Shown: positions 1 through 12,317, counted from the stretch's first letter. The stretch: DNA of 64,000 nt from Rutpela maculata (GCA_936432065.2 OW386287.2:189409729-189473728), one strand, 5' to 3'. The notes: generated by a model not told the origin, from the sequence alone. Translations and numbers: made by a program.

Positions 1-177
1 AAAGTAATGTAAATAATATATTTATATGCACTTATTTGGTATCAAAATGAAGCTCAGATCATCACGAATCAGATTTCACCATAAAATAAACTCTGAATAT
101 TCCCAATGGAAAGTTTCCAGGAAAGCTTCCTGGAAACTTTCGGAGTAATCAAAACTCCGGGAGTTTACCCATCTCTG

Positions 178-256
178 ATTTTAAGCCTATTTGGACAATA
201 AAAATTTTTAAAAATCTGTTTGTCGTTACTATACTTCCACTGGACGTGGAAGTAAA
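178..256 (-). mobile_element. HINE-1 fragment (5' end only)
   Basis: About 80 bp matching the 5' end of the dispersed HINE family seen in full at 8,325 and 50,177: the 'taagcctatttggacaat' block, 'gtcgttactatacttcc' and the terminal hairpin with stem ACTTCCAC/GTGGAAGT. It lies in reverse orientation and lacks the microsatellite and the other end. Confidence 0.75.
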
Positions 257-3200
257 AATTGCACAAGGATTAACTCGGTAAGCTTTTCGGATTATCATTT
301 CTACTATTTTTGAGAATATCTATGTATTTTTGAGAATATCTATATATTTCAGCGAGTTCAGAGAATTTCCGAAACAAAAATCCAAATGCATTGGACTAAT
401 ATGGTCATATAGCTTGTAAATGAGCCCCTCTATCACCCCCTTAAAACTTTCTATCGTGTTCCAAACACCCTGTATACTACATAATCAAGAAGTGCAGAAT
501 TTCACAATGTTCCGTATCGTGTCAATGTAATGTTTCAACAGATAATGCGTAGGTTAGGTACATATTAAATATAACTTGGGATTTAAATTAGTCTCTTATC
601 TTTTGTTGTACCGATGAATGACACAGATTTATATGCTGTTTTTACAAATTTTACGACACATTCATTCAAGTGAGATATATTGACAGTCCAGGGGGAATAC
701 ATATTATATGAACAATATCTAATTCCGTGTAAAATATCGTTAATCATACTCGTTTTATTCTCATTTGAACTGCCCCAAATAATAATTTAAGCACCGTATT
801 TACTTTCTGGTCTGGTCAAATTCTCAGTGCTTGTAATCTGTTTCAGGGACATTGTATTTTAAAACGTATAAAAAGGTGAATAATTGACCTACAAACGAAT
901 TTCTCTCTATAAGTCCTTTAATAGCTTCAGTTACGAATATCTGATACAGCAATAAATAACCCTTTGTTTACCATCCTGTCCTCAAGTCACAAATCATCCG
1001 AGCGTGTAATAGCCATTATACGCAAGCTGAATACAATACTTTATCCACCACTATCGTATATTTTAACTGTTTTAATCGTTTTAAAATGAAAAAATAGAAT
1101 TAGTTTACAATAAAACTTTGTTTGACGTTTTAAACGTCAAACACGAAAACATGGACTCGCCCGTTCTTTATGAAAATTGCTAGTACCTGATTGGTCAAAG
1201 GTGCGTTAGAATGAGACGTTGATAATACTAAATAATTTTATCACAGTTTTCGAAAGCACCTTGCTTGGTAATATCCCGACGCCGCCGTAGGCGGAGGCAT
1301 AGAAAATTTTTTGCAATTTATTTTATTTATTTTTATCTAATTCATAATTTCTGGTGCCGCAAAAGTCCATAAATGTATTCCAGATGTACTTTTTACTTTT
1401 AATTTTATTATATGGCGTATTTTCCTCTATTATTATATTTATCAAATAGTTATTTGCAGTGCCAAATCGTAATTGTAACATTGTCAAAAAATAAGTTATT
1501 GAACTGCCAAACTGAATGACATAAGTGATAATTTTTTACTAAATGTATTAACCAATCAAAATTTTGCATTTCATGTCATGTGTCAAAATTATCCAATCAG
1601 GAAATCCAATCATAAACGCGATAGCCAATGAGAGCCCGTTTTTTCATAACATTACACCAATCAAATGCCATTACTAGTGGTAATTCAACCTAGAGATCGG
1701 CTTTTGACAGTACCAATATGCAAAATTTATTGCTCTAATTTTTTGTGTCGTTACAGCGGTAAATACTGCGATAATTTTTTGACATATATGTTATGTTTTG
1801 TTTCGTGAAATGTTTTCCGCAAATAGGTTCATTCTTGCTTTTAAATTGTATCTATACATTTTTCTCTAGCTTATTGCTAACTGTTAACGTAAATTGTATT
1901 ATTGTATTATATATTATATAATAATATAAACATAACATAAGGCCAGTCACTAATTTCATGTTAAACACAAATGTACTTACGTATGGTAGGTAATCCATCA
2001 CTAATAACACTTTTCCCAATTCAGCTCTCACAGTAAAAATACCCTCTGCTTAACTAAACAAGCGTAACTTAATCTTTACCCTCTTTAAATTGAAAATAAG
2101 AATTAAATAAGTAAATATATATCAATAAACACTTTGTATAATAATTCTTGTATATTACACTGTCTGCTGAAGGTATTTAGCGTTTAGCGTTACCGTTACT
2201 AGATGGCGGTACCAGAACCATATTCGTCTCTTTGATCAACTAACTAAAAATAGAACATAAGGCGAAACATTGGTAGTGCTCTCTCTGTCTTTATGCATAA
2301 TGTGATTGATCGAAAACATGGCTAAGAACTGTTTACAACGATCAGTCTCAGACTCTCAGAGTCAAAGCAGTTTTGGACCAGTTACCAATATGAATTATGC
2401 ATTATAATACTTGTGATTCAAGGTATATTGGTTTATTGATTGTCATTACATTTAAAATGTAGCAAATTTCGTGGACTGTTAAGTTTCTACAGCTGCAATT
2501 GTTAAATAATAATGCTTAGCTAGCTGTCAGTTTGACAGCTGTCAAAAACTCTTCTCCTGAAACCTTTTGGCATCTGTCAGTTTGACATCTGACATTAGTG
2601 ACGGCAACCAAGCAACAACCTTCCCCGACCGATTTAGTGAAAAATCGGTCGAGGCCAGAAGATGAAAATAATATTTATCAGCTCAAAATTGAAACGGTCC
2701 ACTATGAACACTTCACCGGCCACAGCTGTCCGCAAAGAATTATATGGTTTTAAAAATAAATAAAAAAATATAATTAAATGAGATCGTTCATATTTTTTAG
2801 TGCTCTTTTCGGCTTTAAAGATCCACCGGGTGGGAAGGTTCCAACCGCTTTCCGTAGCTGCCGATACATTACATTTAATTTTAGGTAGTACTTACACTAT
2901 ATTCCTGTTTTGTAACTTGCTAAAAACTACTTTGTATTCTTGATTAAATAAAAATTATATTCCACTCTATCCTCAAGGATCTCCCTTCCTTTCTCAGACA
3001 AAGCTAGATATTTTAACTTGAAAGGGTGTTATGACATGGAAGGTGGTTAAGAATATTTACAAATATTTATTTACATTTATGTTTATTTAAAGTGAAATGT
3101 TTTGAGATACATTTTAATGAAACACAAAATAAATTGATTTGCATAATCTCTATATGTTCAGCAATCGCATTAATTGAACAATACTAAATTTTAAAATTCT

Positions 3201-4119
3201 AACTTATTCACAGAATTTAAAATATTTAAATTCCTTCGGGAGGTTTATTAAAATATCGTGTTCAGATGACGCCCAGTGAATAATTCATAAAGATGGTTAA
3301 ACCCTGTAAACCCAGTTCTTACATTTAAATTCCGAGCTTTTTTATTTATAACCGTATTCATCGGATTGCTCCCAAAATGCTTCCTAAGTAAATTTAATTT
3401 ACATCTTAAAATTTTTACAATCTACTTCGGTAATACTCTTAATCTAGCTTTATTTCCGTGCATTTCCGAACTCTGAATATACTCCTGACTTTTTTTAACA
3501 ACACGTTTTCGTTTAATTTTAAAATGTCAACCAATATATTAAAGTGCCTTTAAGGCCACATTTTTAGCTCCAACTGAAGTAAACTCATTTGTTCTTAAAC
3601 GTAATAATAACTTTTATTTTTTGTAAGATAAGTCGGGTCCAATATGTTTAAAAAATTTCCTAAATCCAAACATGAAATAGCTAAAGTGGGGAATCCTAAA
3701 CTTACAACTTTGTATTGTCTATTTATTTCTTTTGACTGAGACAGAAAATCATACACAGTTGGGTTTACGCGATCGTCTAAAGTAAGACCCACAGCGTTAT
3801 GATAGTAATTCTTTTGCTTCAATTTAGAAAATTAATCACTGATTAATTATTTCTAATTTTTGTAATCGTTTATACAGCAATAGTGTGTCGGACTTCGATA
3901 TCTCGAGTTCTACGATGGCTAGAAATTAAAAAATAAATACAAGTAAACTAGATAAAAAAGTATATAACCGGAAATTATTTTCGAATATACAGGGCGAGCC
4001 AAGACGAAATCTTTCTAGACTCTATTCATTCCTATATTATTATTGACTATCGCCCAACCACTTTCTTTTTAATCTTTCTATAATTAAATGTTTTAATTAT
4101 CCGTATAATTCTATTATTT
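257..4119. other. No gene recognised
   Basis: AT-rich sequence with no ORF that resembles a known protein. The one longer frame (3,595-3,822, minus) has no recognisable motif. Short inverted motifs of the TGTCAGTTTGACA type cluster at 2,522-2,600, and a small hairpin (ACCGATTT/AAATCGGT) lies near 2,629-2,652. Both are too short to assign to an element. Confidence 0.6.
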
Positions 4120-4268
4120 ACCCCACACGGGCTGCCTATCCCACTGGAATAGGTCTGAGTGTCAGCCTTCAACTGACTAAAACCCCTTCTCCTAGGGCTC
4201 GTCTGTACAGAATACTCCGAGGGCACTGCAGCCTCCTGGGCTTATTGTGCTCTCCCAACCACTTGGAT
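4120..4268 (-). other. GC-rich block, possible LINE 3' tail remnant
   Basis: A sharply GC-richer island in AT-rich surroundings. On the minus strand a short frame reads RRGFSQLKADTQTYSSGIGSP-like, reminiscent of the last residues of some non-LTR retrotransposon ORFs. No motif is decisive. It could equally be another repeat or a SINE body. Confidence 0.25.
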
Positions 4269-4667
4269 GTAATGAATTTTTGTTGTTGAAATAATGCCAT
4301 CTGTAGATACATATTGAAAAAATCACCAGTCACAATTATAGGTTTTAAGAAAAACTTACGTGAATGCTAGTTACGAGACATCTAATTAATGTTTTTGAAT
4401 CATATTTACTTCCTAAAATGTATAGGATGGCCAAAAATTATTTTTCAATTAAGAACTTTTTAAATTGAATTTTCTCAATTTTTTCAAATGAAACACCCTG
4501 TATATTTTTCGACGTGATGTAGACATAAAGAACGAACATTTTTTATAAGTACTTCACTACGGCTAATTTCAACCATTTTCGTTTTATTGAGCAATAAGTA
4601 CAAAATTGAGAATAAACTTAAAAACAGAAGTTTCTGCAAATAATTCATTAGAAAAATTATAATAAGT

Positions 4668-5669
4668 GCTCCACGTGTTGCCCATTTTGATTAATTGACA
4701 CACATCTCTATGTGAAATGGGGTTTCTACTGTTCCTAAAATTGCCGGTGTGATAGATCTAAAAGCAGTTGTTATCCCTTCTTTCATATTGTTGGTGTGTC
4801 TTTATAAACAATTTCCTTCACGTATCCTCATAAAACGAAATCCATTTTTGTAAGATCTGGGAATCTAGCAAGTTATTTAGTGGGTCAATTTTTTCCAATC
4901 TAAGTGGTTAGGTATTATTTAAGTGGTCTCTAACTACATTTAAATAATGTGGTAGAGCACCATTTTGCTGAAACCACATCCTATTTCGAATCCTTTCAGG
5001 AAGATTCACCAATAATTGTGGCAGATAGTTTTCCAGAAAATGAAGCTAAACTGCTCCAGTCGATGTACCATCAAAGACATGTGGCCCCATTACATGTTCT
5101 CCAATAATTCTTCCCCAAACGTTTATAGACCATCTGTGCTGGTTATCAAATTGCCTTCGAAGCATAATAATGGAAATTGTGTCTATTAACAAATCCATTT
5201 TTATGAAAAGTTGCCTCATTAGTGAATAAAACATTATGAAAGAAGGTGACATCTTGTATTTTATCTCTGGCTCACTTACAAAACTGTATACGCCTTTGAA
5301 AATCGTCATGAGATAATTCCTGATGCATTTGAATATGATATACATGAATCTTATTTGTTTTTAAGATTCGACCGTTTACTTATTCCTTCTAAAAAGCTCA
5401 CTTCTTTCTGACTAATATGGGGATTCTCAACCGTTCCCAGCACCACAGAAAACTCATTTTCTTCATTCATAACACGTTTTATTCTTTCGCATTTTTTATA
5501 TTCGATATTTCCAGTTTCCACAAATCGATCGAAAAGATTTTGTAAGCTGCTAACATCAGGAATCCTTCTTTCAGGATACCTTTGCTATTTTATTGGCAAG
5601 CAAACAATTTCTGTCCGACTCGCCCAAAACAAAAGTCATGTCTACAAGTTTTACCTTATTAAAATTCAT
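4668..5669 (-). pseudogene. Mariner/IS630-type transposase pseudogene (DUF4817-like)
   Basis: DNA transposase that would cut and paste its own element. The minus strand starts with MNFNKVKLVDMTFVLGE, then after a frameshift gives a helix-turn-helix region ending DRFVETGNIEYKK. The catalytic part follows: NEATFHKNGFVNRHN (first acidic residue), INVWGRIIGEHVMGPHVFDG, a WFQQNGA segment (D of the usual QQDGA replaced), and ARFPDLTKMDFVL-stop-GYVKEIVYK, where the usual Trp of FLWGYVK is TGA. This order is typical of the insect DUF4817 plus DDE transposases (established knowledge). Several frameshifts and stops make it inactive. 'acaccctgtatatt' near 4,494 may be its outer end. Confidence 0.8.
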
Positions 5670-5907
5670 TCTGTAAAACTCGAAATATTTTAAATTTAAT
5701 ACAAATGATAACTAACGACTGATAAGTGCGTTAAATGTTCATTGTACAAGACAATTTATACCAAACTGACGTTTTATTGCTTGTCGAATAACGAGAACAG
5801 CAAAAAAAATACAAAAGAACTGTTACAGTAAGGGGCCAGTGAAATATTATTTACCCACTTCAATGTATTGAAAGAAATGGTAAATGGCCTTATTTCAGAA
5901 TTGCATA

Positions 5908-6080
5908 AAGACGCGTGTCAATCAAAATCGACAACATGTGGAGCACTTATTTTAATTTTTTTTAGTGAATTATTTGAAGAAACCTTTTTAAGTTTATTTT
6001 TGAATTTTGTACTTATTGCTCAATAAAACGAAAATGGTTGCAATTAGTCATAGGGAAGTGCTTACAAAAAAATGTTCTTT
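5908..6080 (+). repeat. Inverted copy of the mariner 3' end
   Basis: This segment is an inverted match of 4,530-4,690, including 'gtacttattgctcaata' and 'aaaacgaaaatggttg'. It contains the last codons of the transposase frame plus the 3' flank, so it is either a long TIR or the tail of a second, oppositely oriented copy. The HINE insertion at 6,082 cuts it off. Confidence 0.65.
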
Positions 6081-6202
6081 TACTTCCACGTCCAGTGGAA
6101 GTATAGTAACGACAAAAAAATTTTTAAAAATTTGTATTGTTCAAATAGGCTTAGAACGTCACGAAACGTCGAGATTTTAAGTTTGAGCGAAAAAAAATTC
6201 TG

Positions 6203-6256
6203 TCTGTCGGTCTGTCTGTCTGTCTGTCTGTCGGTCTGTCTGTCAGTCTGTCTGTA
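6203..6256 (+). repeat. (GTCT)n microsatellite inside HINE-1
   Basis: Roughly thirteen GTCT/GTCG/GTCA units, the longest such tract among the HINE copies in the window. The short Cys/Leu/Ser-rich frame over it is an artefact of the repeat. Confidence 0.9.
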
Positions 6257-6373
6257 ACTATTTTTGTGCGCACGTTTACTCTGGAACCGTTTCAGATATT
6301 GACTTGAAATTTAGTACACATATGTACTTTAACAAGATCTAGAACTAGATTATATTTTCATCTTGTTCCGTCG

Positions 6374-6387
6374 AAGGGTTGGGGCTA
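6374..6387 (+). repeat. Target site duplication, left, of the Penelope-like element
   Basis: AAGGGTTGGGGCTA is repeated exactly at 7,737-7,750, where the interrupted HINE sequence resumes. This fixes both insertion boundaries. Confidence 0.9.
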
Positions 6388-7736
6388 CTTAATACTTAAT
6401 GAGGCGATAGAATTAGCTCGGGAAGAATTGCAGAACAACGGTTTGGACACCACCTTAGCAGACCTGATGGAGCTTTGTGTCAACTCGACCTATTTCAACT
6501 TCAATGGAAGTCTATATAAACAAAAAGATGGAGCAGCAATGGGTTCACCTTTATCACCAGTACTCGCTAACTTATTCATGGAAGCCTTCGAAATATATGC
6601 TTTGGACAACTACCAATTAAAACCAAAATGTTGGTTTAGATATGTGGACGACACTTTCATTATATGGCAACATGGCCGTAAGGAACTGGAGAATTTCAAA
6701 GACTACCTAAACAGCCTACATAATAAGATTAAATTTACCATGGAAATAGAAACAGAGAACCAACTTCCATTTTTAGACGTCCTCGTGTTCAAGAAGGATA
6801 ATGGAGGATTAGGACACAAGGTATACAGAAAACCGACGCACACCGACAGATACCTGCACGCCAATTCTCACCACCACCCAGCACAAAAACAGGCCGTCGT
6901 CAACACACTAGTACATAGAGCAAAGCAAATTTGCGAGTCAGAACATCTACAAGAAGAATATCGGACCTTAAAAACATCACTACAGAAAAATGGATACAAA
7001 CCGAAGGACATAGACAACGCAATAAAGAGACAAGATGCAACCAGAACAGAAGAAGAAAAAGAAGAAAAGAAATACACGGCAACAGCTTACCTACCGTATA
7101 TACAAGGATGTACGGACAGAATCGGAAGAGTTTTGGAGAAAAAGAACGTCAAAGTAATATATAATGCAAAACAGAAGGTGGCACAACATTTTCCCAAATA
7201 CCAAGGTCCAGAAGAACTAGAAACACCAGGAGTATATAGTATCCCATGTTCCTGCGGACAAGTCTACATCGGAGAGACCAAACGACGTATAAACACCAGA
7301 CTCAGGGAACACATTAGAAGTACAAAGAAGGGAAATTCTACAAAATCAGCAGTTGCCGAACATTCAGAAGAAACCGGCCATTTGATAAAATTCGACAAAA
7401 CAAAGAAATTAGCCAACACCAAGAACTATTGGCCAAGAAGATACAGAGAAGCCATTGAAATAAATAAACATCCGAATAACTATAACCGTGACAACGGACT
7501 ACAACTACCAATAACGTGGAAGTCAATGTTCCGCATGAGCAATGATCCGCAACACGACTCCTGATAACCTGTATAAATAGAGGAGCTCAGTCCAGCAGAG
7601 CTCACTTCGCTTCAGAAGAAGACCACGACAAGATGGTCGAAACGTCAAGCACTCAACCAAGTCTACGCGGAAGAAGACCCGGAAACCAGCAGCCAGATCA
7701 CCAGCTCCGCGAAAGCCTTAGCACTAAGATAGCACT
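6388..7736 (+). mobile_element. Penelope-like element, 5' truncated
   Basis: A 1,349-bp insertion bounded by the 14-bp duplication AAGGGTTGGGGCTA. It holds the C-terminal two thirds of a PLE ORF (RT fingers/palm end, linker, GIY-YIG endonuclease) and about 170 bp of 3' UTR with the phrase 'gatggtcgaaacgtcaagc'. The body starts inside the RT frame, so it is truncated at the 5' end, probably by incomplete target-primed reverse transcription. It sits in a HINE copy in the same orientation. Confidence 0.9.
6389..7564 (+). pseudogene. Penelope-like RT plus GIY-YIG endonuclease, 5' partial ORF
   Basis: Open from the insertion boundary to a TGA at 7,564 with no internal stop or frameshift, so recently inserted. 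Reverse transcriptase motifs: GAAMGSPLSPVLANLF, the catalytic YVDDTF, and NQLPFLDVLV followed by GHKVYRKPTHTDRYLH. A lysine/glutamate-rich linker follows. The GIY-YIG endonuclease is then recognisable as GVYSIPCSCGQVYIGETKR, INTRLREH and AVAEHSEETGH with a late Glu in REAIEINKHPNNYNRD. RT plus GIY-YIG in one ORF defines Penelope-like elements (established knowledge). The N-terminal RT part is absent; there is no real start codon, and the first in-frame TTG at 6,428 is internal. Confidence 0.92.
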
Positions 7737-7980
7737 AAGGGTTGGGGCTAAATTGGGGTAAATTTAGGGAAAATAGGTAAATCAAGCAGCAAAATTGGTA
7801 TTTAGTATATACAAGAGAAGCTGAGGTTTCAAAAAAAATTTTGGCATTAGCCACCCCCATTACCACCCCCACCCCATTATTAAAGGGGATGAAAAAAAAA
7901 ATGTGATTTAGGGTGTGTACAAGAACCAGAAACCTCAAAATGTTTTTTACTTCATCCACCCCCACTTTGCCATAGGAATT

Positions 7981-8324
7981 ATCCGAAAAACAGGACTAGT
8001 AGCGAAAAGGAACTGTGTTTAAGTCTTGTGTAATAAATCTTGTCGATATAGACAGCCAGCGATGACACTTAAGGACCTCTCAATATAATTTAATACAAAT
8101 AGATATCGATCACATGTCTTAAACAGAGAACAGATATACCCTGTACTCAGATTATGGACATGCTAATTATTGTATAGTTGTACTGACCAGTCTACAGATT
8201 ATAACAATTAAAATGTTGTTATAATGAATAAAATTTTAAATTCAAATAGAACTTTCCATTAATTAAACAAATAAAATAATTGAAAATTAAATAGTTAATT
8301 AACTTTTTTAATATCATTAATTTT
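7981..8324. other. No gene recognised between two HINE copies
   Basis: AT-rich spacer of about 340 bp. No coding or repeat signal beyond its position between two copies of the same element. Confidence 0.5.
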
Positions 8325-8990
8325 ACTTCCACATCCAGTGGAAGTGTAGTAACGACAAATTTTTATTGTTCAAATAGGCTTAAAATGTCATGAAACGTCG
8401 AGATTTTAAGTTTGAGCGAAAAAAAATTTCTGTCTGTCGGTCTATCGGTCTTAACTTTTTTTTGTGCGCACGTTTACTCTGGAACCGTTTAAGATATTGA
8501 CTTGAAATTTTGTACACGTATGTATTTTAACGTGATCTGGAACTAGATTATATTTTCATCTTGTTCCATCGAAGGGTTGGGGGTAAATTGAGGTAAACTT
8601 GAGGTAAATAGGTAAATTAAGCAGGTAGGAGTCCAGAAAATTGGTATTTAGTATATTAAAGAGAAGCTAAGGTCTCAAAAAAAATTTTGGCATTAGCCAC
8701 CCCCATTACCACCCCCACCTCATTATTAAAGGGGATGAAAAAAAATTGTGATTTAGTGTGTACAAGAACCAGAAACCTCAAAATATTTTCTCACTACCAC
8801 CCCCTATCACCACCCCCACCCCACTACCGATGTGGGGTATCGTTTTATAGATTTTTGGGGTAGAGGATTTCAAATATTATATTATTAAATTTCCATAAGC
8901 AATTATTTCCACATACAAAATTTTTTCGTTGTGAGTGTGCTTGGATAGAAAATCTAGATGTTGAAGTAGTGATTCCTTGGGCAGCGGTTT
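8325..8990 (+). mobile_element. HINE-1 copy, near full length
   Basis: Complete layout of the family: terminal hairpin ACTTCCAC...GTGGAAGT, 'gtcgagattttaagttt', a short GTCTGTCGGTCTATCGGTCT tract, 'gtgcgcacgtttactctgg', 'gacttgaaattttgtacac', a C-rich block with 'ccccctatcaccaccc', and the 3' end with a degraded sub-terminal repeat ('atctagatgttgaagtag') then 'gattccttgggcagcgg'. About 665 bp. Confidence 0.8.
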
Positions 8991-9956
8991 TTCATAGTGA
9001 AATGAAACGATATAGTGTAATTTCGGATAAATGAGCTAATATCGAAGTACCACAGTAACATGTTGCGATCACGTTATTTTAAACCGAAGAAAAGGGCGTT
9101 TTATTTTGGAAATATAATTTTCTGTTTTCGTTACCATGGTTTGAATTAGAAAAGGTGAAATTTGGTTAAAAATAAAAATTAACTAGCAATTACTCGCTAT
9201 TATTTAGTATTTGATGCGCACACGTCGAAATTAACCGTTTCTACTTCCCCAATTTTCTAAAGTGCGTTGTGATTATGTTCTTAGCGAGTCGTACTTGAAC
9301 CGAGGAACCAGAAGGTCGTCTTCAGAAAGTATAGTTCAAAAAATGGAACGAGTCGTTATCTGTTCAGACATATAACTTCACGTGTCAAGTGGTCAACAAA
9401 TGACCAGCTGAACGTTGAGCTGGCCACTGATCACAAAGGAGAATCATGTTACTATAACACTCAAATGCTCACGGATGAACAGCAAATGACCAGATGATCG
9501 TTGCCCTGGGCTACTGTTCACAAAGGAGGATCCGTTACCAAAATGCTCAAATGTATACCGATGACCAACGACTGACTCTTCGCTTTTAATAGGGAAATCA
9601 CCGGTGTCTAACGGGGAACATATGATGATGCTTTGCATTGAGGAATACACGAAAAAGCTAGCAATTTACTTTCCCAAATTTTACGCAGTTTGCTGTGCAA
9701 ACCACTGTATCTGTACAAGTAAATAACATTCTTGAGGGTACTATATAATATTCTTTATCAACGGACTTTAAAACGTAAGGTTATTTTACTTTAAAGTTCA
9801 TTAGCTCTCGCGTTATGATTTTATTTGTTTATGTTTCATTCTTAGCCCTCAAATTTTTGATGTGTAGAAATTCGATTCTACTACGGTGGTTAAAATATTT
9901 GAGGTTTTTTTAAGCGAAAATAACAATTAAATCTTTTTCATTATCTCATATTTAAT
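8991..9956. other. No gene; short tandem duplication at 9,392-9,565
   Basis: No recognisable gene. Two degenerate direct units of about 88 bp share 'caaatgaccag', 'ttcacaaaggag' or 'atcacaaaggag', and 'ctcaaatg' (9,392-9,475 and 9,481-9,565). The remainder is featureless AT-rich DNA. Confidence 0.5.
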
Positions 9957-10657
9957 TACTTCCACATTCAGTGGAAGTAGAATAACCACAAAAAGAAATT
10001 TGAAAATTTTTATTGTTCAAATAGACTTAGAATGTCATGAAGCTTCGAGATTTTAAGTTTGAACGAAAAAAAAAAATGTCTATCGGGTCTGTCTATCTGT
10101 ACCTTTTCTTGAGCGCACAATTGCTCTGGAACCGTTTAAGATATTGATTTGAAATTTGGTACACGTATGTATTTTAATGTGAGCTGGAACTATATTTTCA
10201 TCTTGTTCCCTTGAAAGGTTGGGGAGTAAATTGGGGTAAATGGGGGTAAATAGATAAATCAAGCAGGTAAGCGTCCATAAAATTGGTATTTAGTAGTAGT
10301 AGTATTTAGTATATACAAGAGAAGCTATAAGGTCTCAAAAAAATGTTTGGTAGCTCTCATTACCACCCCCACCCCATTATTAAAGAGAAAAATTGTGATT
10401 TAGTGTGTGTACAAGAACCAAAAACCTCAAAATATGTTTTTACTTCATCCACCCCCATTATCACCGCTCCCATCACCACCCCCACCCCACAATCAATGTG
10501 GGATATCGTTTTATTGGATTTTGGGGTAGACGATTTCAAATACTATATTATTGAAGTTCCGTAAACAATGTTTTCCACATGAAACATTTTTTCGTTGTGA
10601 CAGACTTGGATGGTAAATCTGGATGTGGAAGTAGTGATTTCTTGGGCAGCGGTTTTT
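9957..10657 (+). mobile_element. HINE-1 copy, near full length
   Basis: Starts with a slightly mutated hairpin (acttccacattcagtggaag) and ends with 'aatctggatgtggaagtag' and 'gatttcttgggcagcgg'. The C-rich block produces a Pro/Thr-rich frame (10,343-10,564) that is a repeat artefact. The two sub-terminal repeats (ACTTCCACATYCAG / CTGGATGTGGAAGT) are well preserved here. Confidence 0.82.
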
Positions 10658-10924
10658 ATATGAATTATTAAATAATTTTTTGTTAAATAAATTTAAAAAA
10701 AACTTTTTAAAAACAATAGTTTTCTTTTAAAACCAAATTGCACTAAAAAGTAGAAAATATTTTTTTTTGCAGTGATTTTAAGCCGATAAGAATAATTTTC
10801 AACTTTGTAAATAGAAAATCATTAGGCGCTCATAAAACATTACTTCGTCATTGTCTGTTTTATTGATATATTTTTTTATGAAACTTTATGAGAAGTAATA
10901 TTTTATTTATACTAATTTAACAAT
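10658..10924. other. No gene recognised
   Basis: AT-rich, homopolymer-rich sequence without coding signal. Confidence 0.5.
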
Positions 10925-11400
10925 TCAAGAAGACACACTGATTTTCTGAAGACCTTTGGCAGAATTGACAATGATATACTATCAAATAGGCTGATTAATT
11001 TTGGTGTCACTCAACACTTTTTTGAAGTTTTTAAAAGTAAGGTGTTTAATCAGGAGTTGGGCCTCCCGGAGGCGCGACTTGTGACATCAAGGGGGCAATT
11101 AATGGGGTAATTGGGTGTAATTGTCCCCATTAATTACCCTTAATTACCCCCGTGGCGTCACAAGCCACGCCCCCAGGAGGCCCAACTCCTGCTCAAACAT
11201 CCTACGTTTAAAATCTTACTTTTCAAACATAATCCAACAAGTAATATATCATGGTTACAATTCTGTTGAAATATCTGCTATTTCCGGTGTTCCCAGAGAT
11301 CTACTTTAGGACCACTTTTCTTTATTTTATTCATTAATGATATTGTTGACAGCTTGACAGTACCCTGCCTGTAGTATGCAGACTATTTAAAAAAAAAATT
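10925..11400 (+). pseudogene. Non-LTR retrotransposon RT fragment, interrupted by a MITE
   Basis: Palm-domain remnant of a LINE reverse transcriptase. Before the MITE the frame reads KTFGRIDNDILSNRLINFGV. After it (from 11,206) it reads KSYFSNIIQQVIYHGYNSVE, then SGVPRDLL-stop, and in a shifted frame GPLFFILFINDIVDSL. Together these are the RT block SGVPQGS-LGPLFF-FINDI (established for LINE RTs). The flanks join as ...FEVFK/SYFSN... across the inserted MITE. Stops, a frameshift and missing ends show it is dead. The clade cannot be fixed. Confidence 0.75.
11038..11204. mobile_element. Palindromic MITE inserted in the LINE RT fragment
   Basis: A 167-bp near-palindrome with GC-rich arms: 'aggagttgggcctcc' at the left and 'ggaggcccaactcct' at the right, followed inward by 'cttgtgac' / 'gtcacaag'. 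The flanking LINE sequence shows a short imperfect duplication (TTTTTAAAA / GTTTAAAAT), about 9 bp. The superfamily is uncertain. Confidence 0.75.
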
Positions 11401-11611
11401 TATAGCTGCAAGTATGTCGATAAATTTTTTACTTCAGTAAAATGTAATTCTTATCAAGGAATGGTGCATAAAATAATAATTTACTTTTGAATATTCAGAA
11501 ATGTAACGCAGTGTCTTACTCCATAAAAAGTCTTTGATCCACTTTAATTATTCTATAGCACACTGTGATGCTTTTTGTGATATGAAAGTTATCTTTCAAA
11601 AAAGTTGTCCT

Positions 11612-12212
11612 TTAAGGCAGAGCGCCCATCTGTCAGACAACAACAAAACACAGACGCGACAAAGACTTAAACCAAATATGTTCAGTGACTACATTGCTTT
11701 TAAGTTAAGCCGCGCATACTAGTGCGACACGACAGAATCAGACATGACTGTGTCTGTTGAAAATCTCTGGTGTTAAAAGGAGCAGACACAGATCAGTCAA
11801 ATTTTGCATTTAGATATGTTTGGACCGTTTTGTGGATAGAATATAAGGCGTAATTTGATCTATAAGTGAAAGAAAAACGTTTTTTTGATCATTCGATAAG
11901 ATGACTGGAACTAATGAGGGTACATTTCCAATTCTTCATTACTTACAAAGTATCTTCGTTGTTATGGCTTCGTTTCCACATAGGGTGCACCCAGTACCTC
12001 CTAGTTCTATTATTAATATTCACGACTTGTAACAAAGTAAGCGCATCTTCATCCTTCGACGATGACATGATTACTACTGACAAATAGTAAAATGTTTTTA
12101 GTGAATGTTACGTGTCGCTTTGATATGCGATCAAATGTTTTCTGTTTGTCTATTTCATGTCTGTGTTGCTTATTTGTCGCGTCTGTGTCTTGTTGTTGGC
12201 GTTCTGCCTAAC
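11612..12212. repeat. Inverted-repeat element, about 600 bp
   Basis: Left arm near 11,612-11,665 contains 'aaggcagagcgcc' and 'acacagacgcgacaaa'. The reverse complement of 12,155-12,212 gives 'taggcagaacgcc' and 'acacagacgcgacaaa'. The interior has no coding potential. The terminus reads TTAGGCAGARCGCC, most likely a non-autonomous TIR element. Target duplication is unclear. Confidence 0.6.
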
Positions 12213-12317
12213 AGTCACATTACGTACATTACTACAAAGACCTATAAATCTTTAGGATTTATTACCATAAATAGCCTTAACTTTTGGAATATTGATGCAC
12301 TGAAACTACTACATTCC

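Larger units (their letters stand above)
6082..7980 (+). mobile_element. HINE-1 copy, split by a Penelope-like element
   Basis: Non-autonomous Helentron-associated element (HINE/DINE-1-like). It opens with the ACTTCCAC/GTGGAAGT hairpin, continues through 'gtcgagattttaagttt', a GTCT/GTCG microsatellite and 'gcgcacgtttactctgg', and resumes at 7,751 after the PLE with the C-rich 'taccacccccaccccatt' block. The hairpin end plus GTCY microsatellite architecture is that of DINE-1/HINE elements (established knowledge). The 3' sub-terminal repeat is missing, so this copy is 3' truncated near 7,975. Confidence 0.75.

Noticed and set aside
6868..7164. Three short ORFs overlapping the Penelope-like frame
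   Set aside because: Shadow frames of the RT/GIY-YIG coding sequence.
10343..10564. Pro/Thr-rich ORF, also at 50,553-50,780
   Set aside because: The C-rich block of HINE-1 read in one frame; repeats in every copy.
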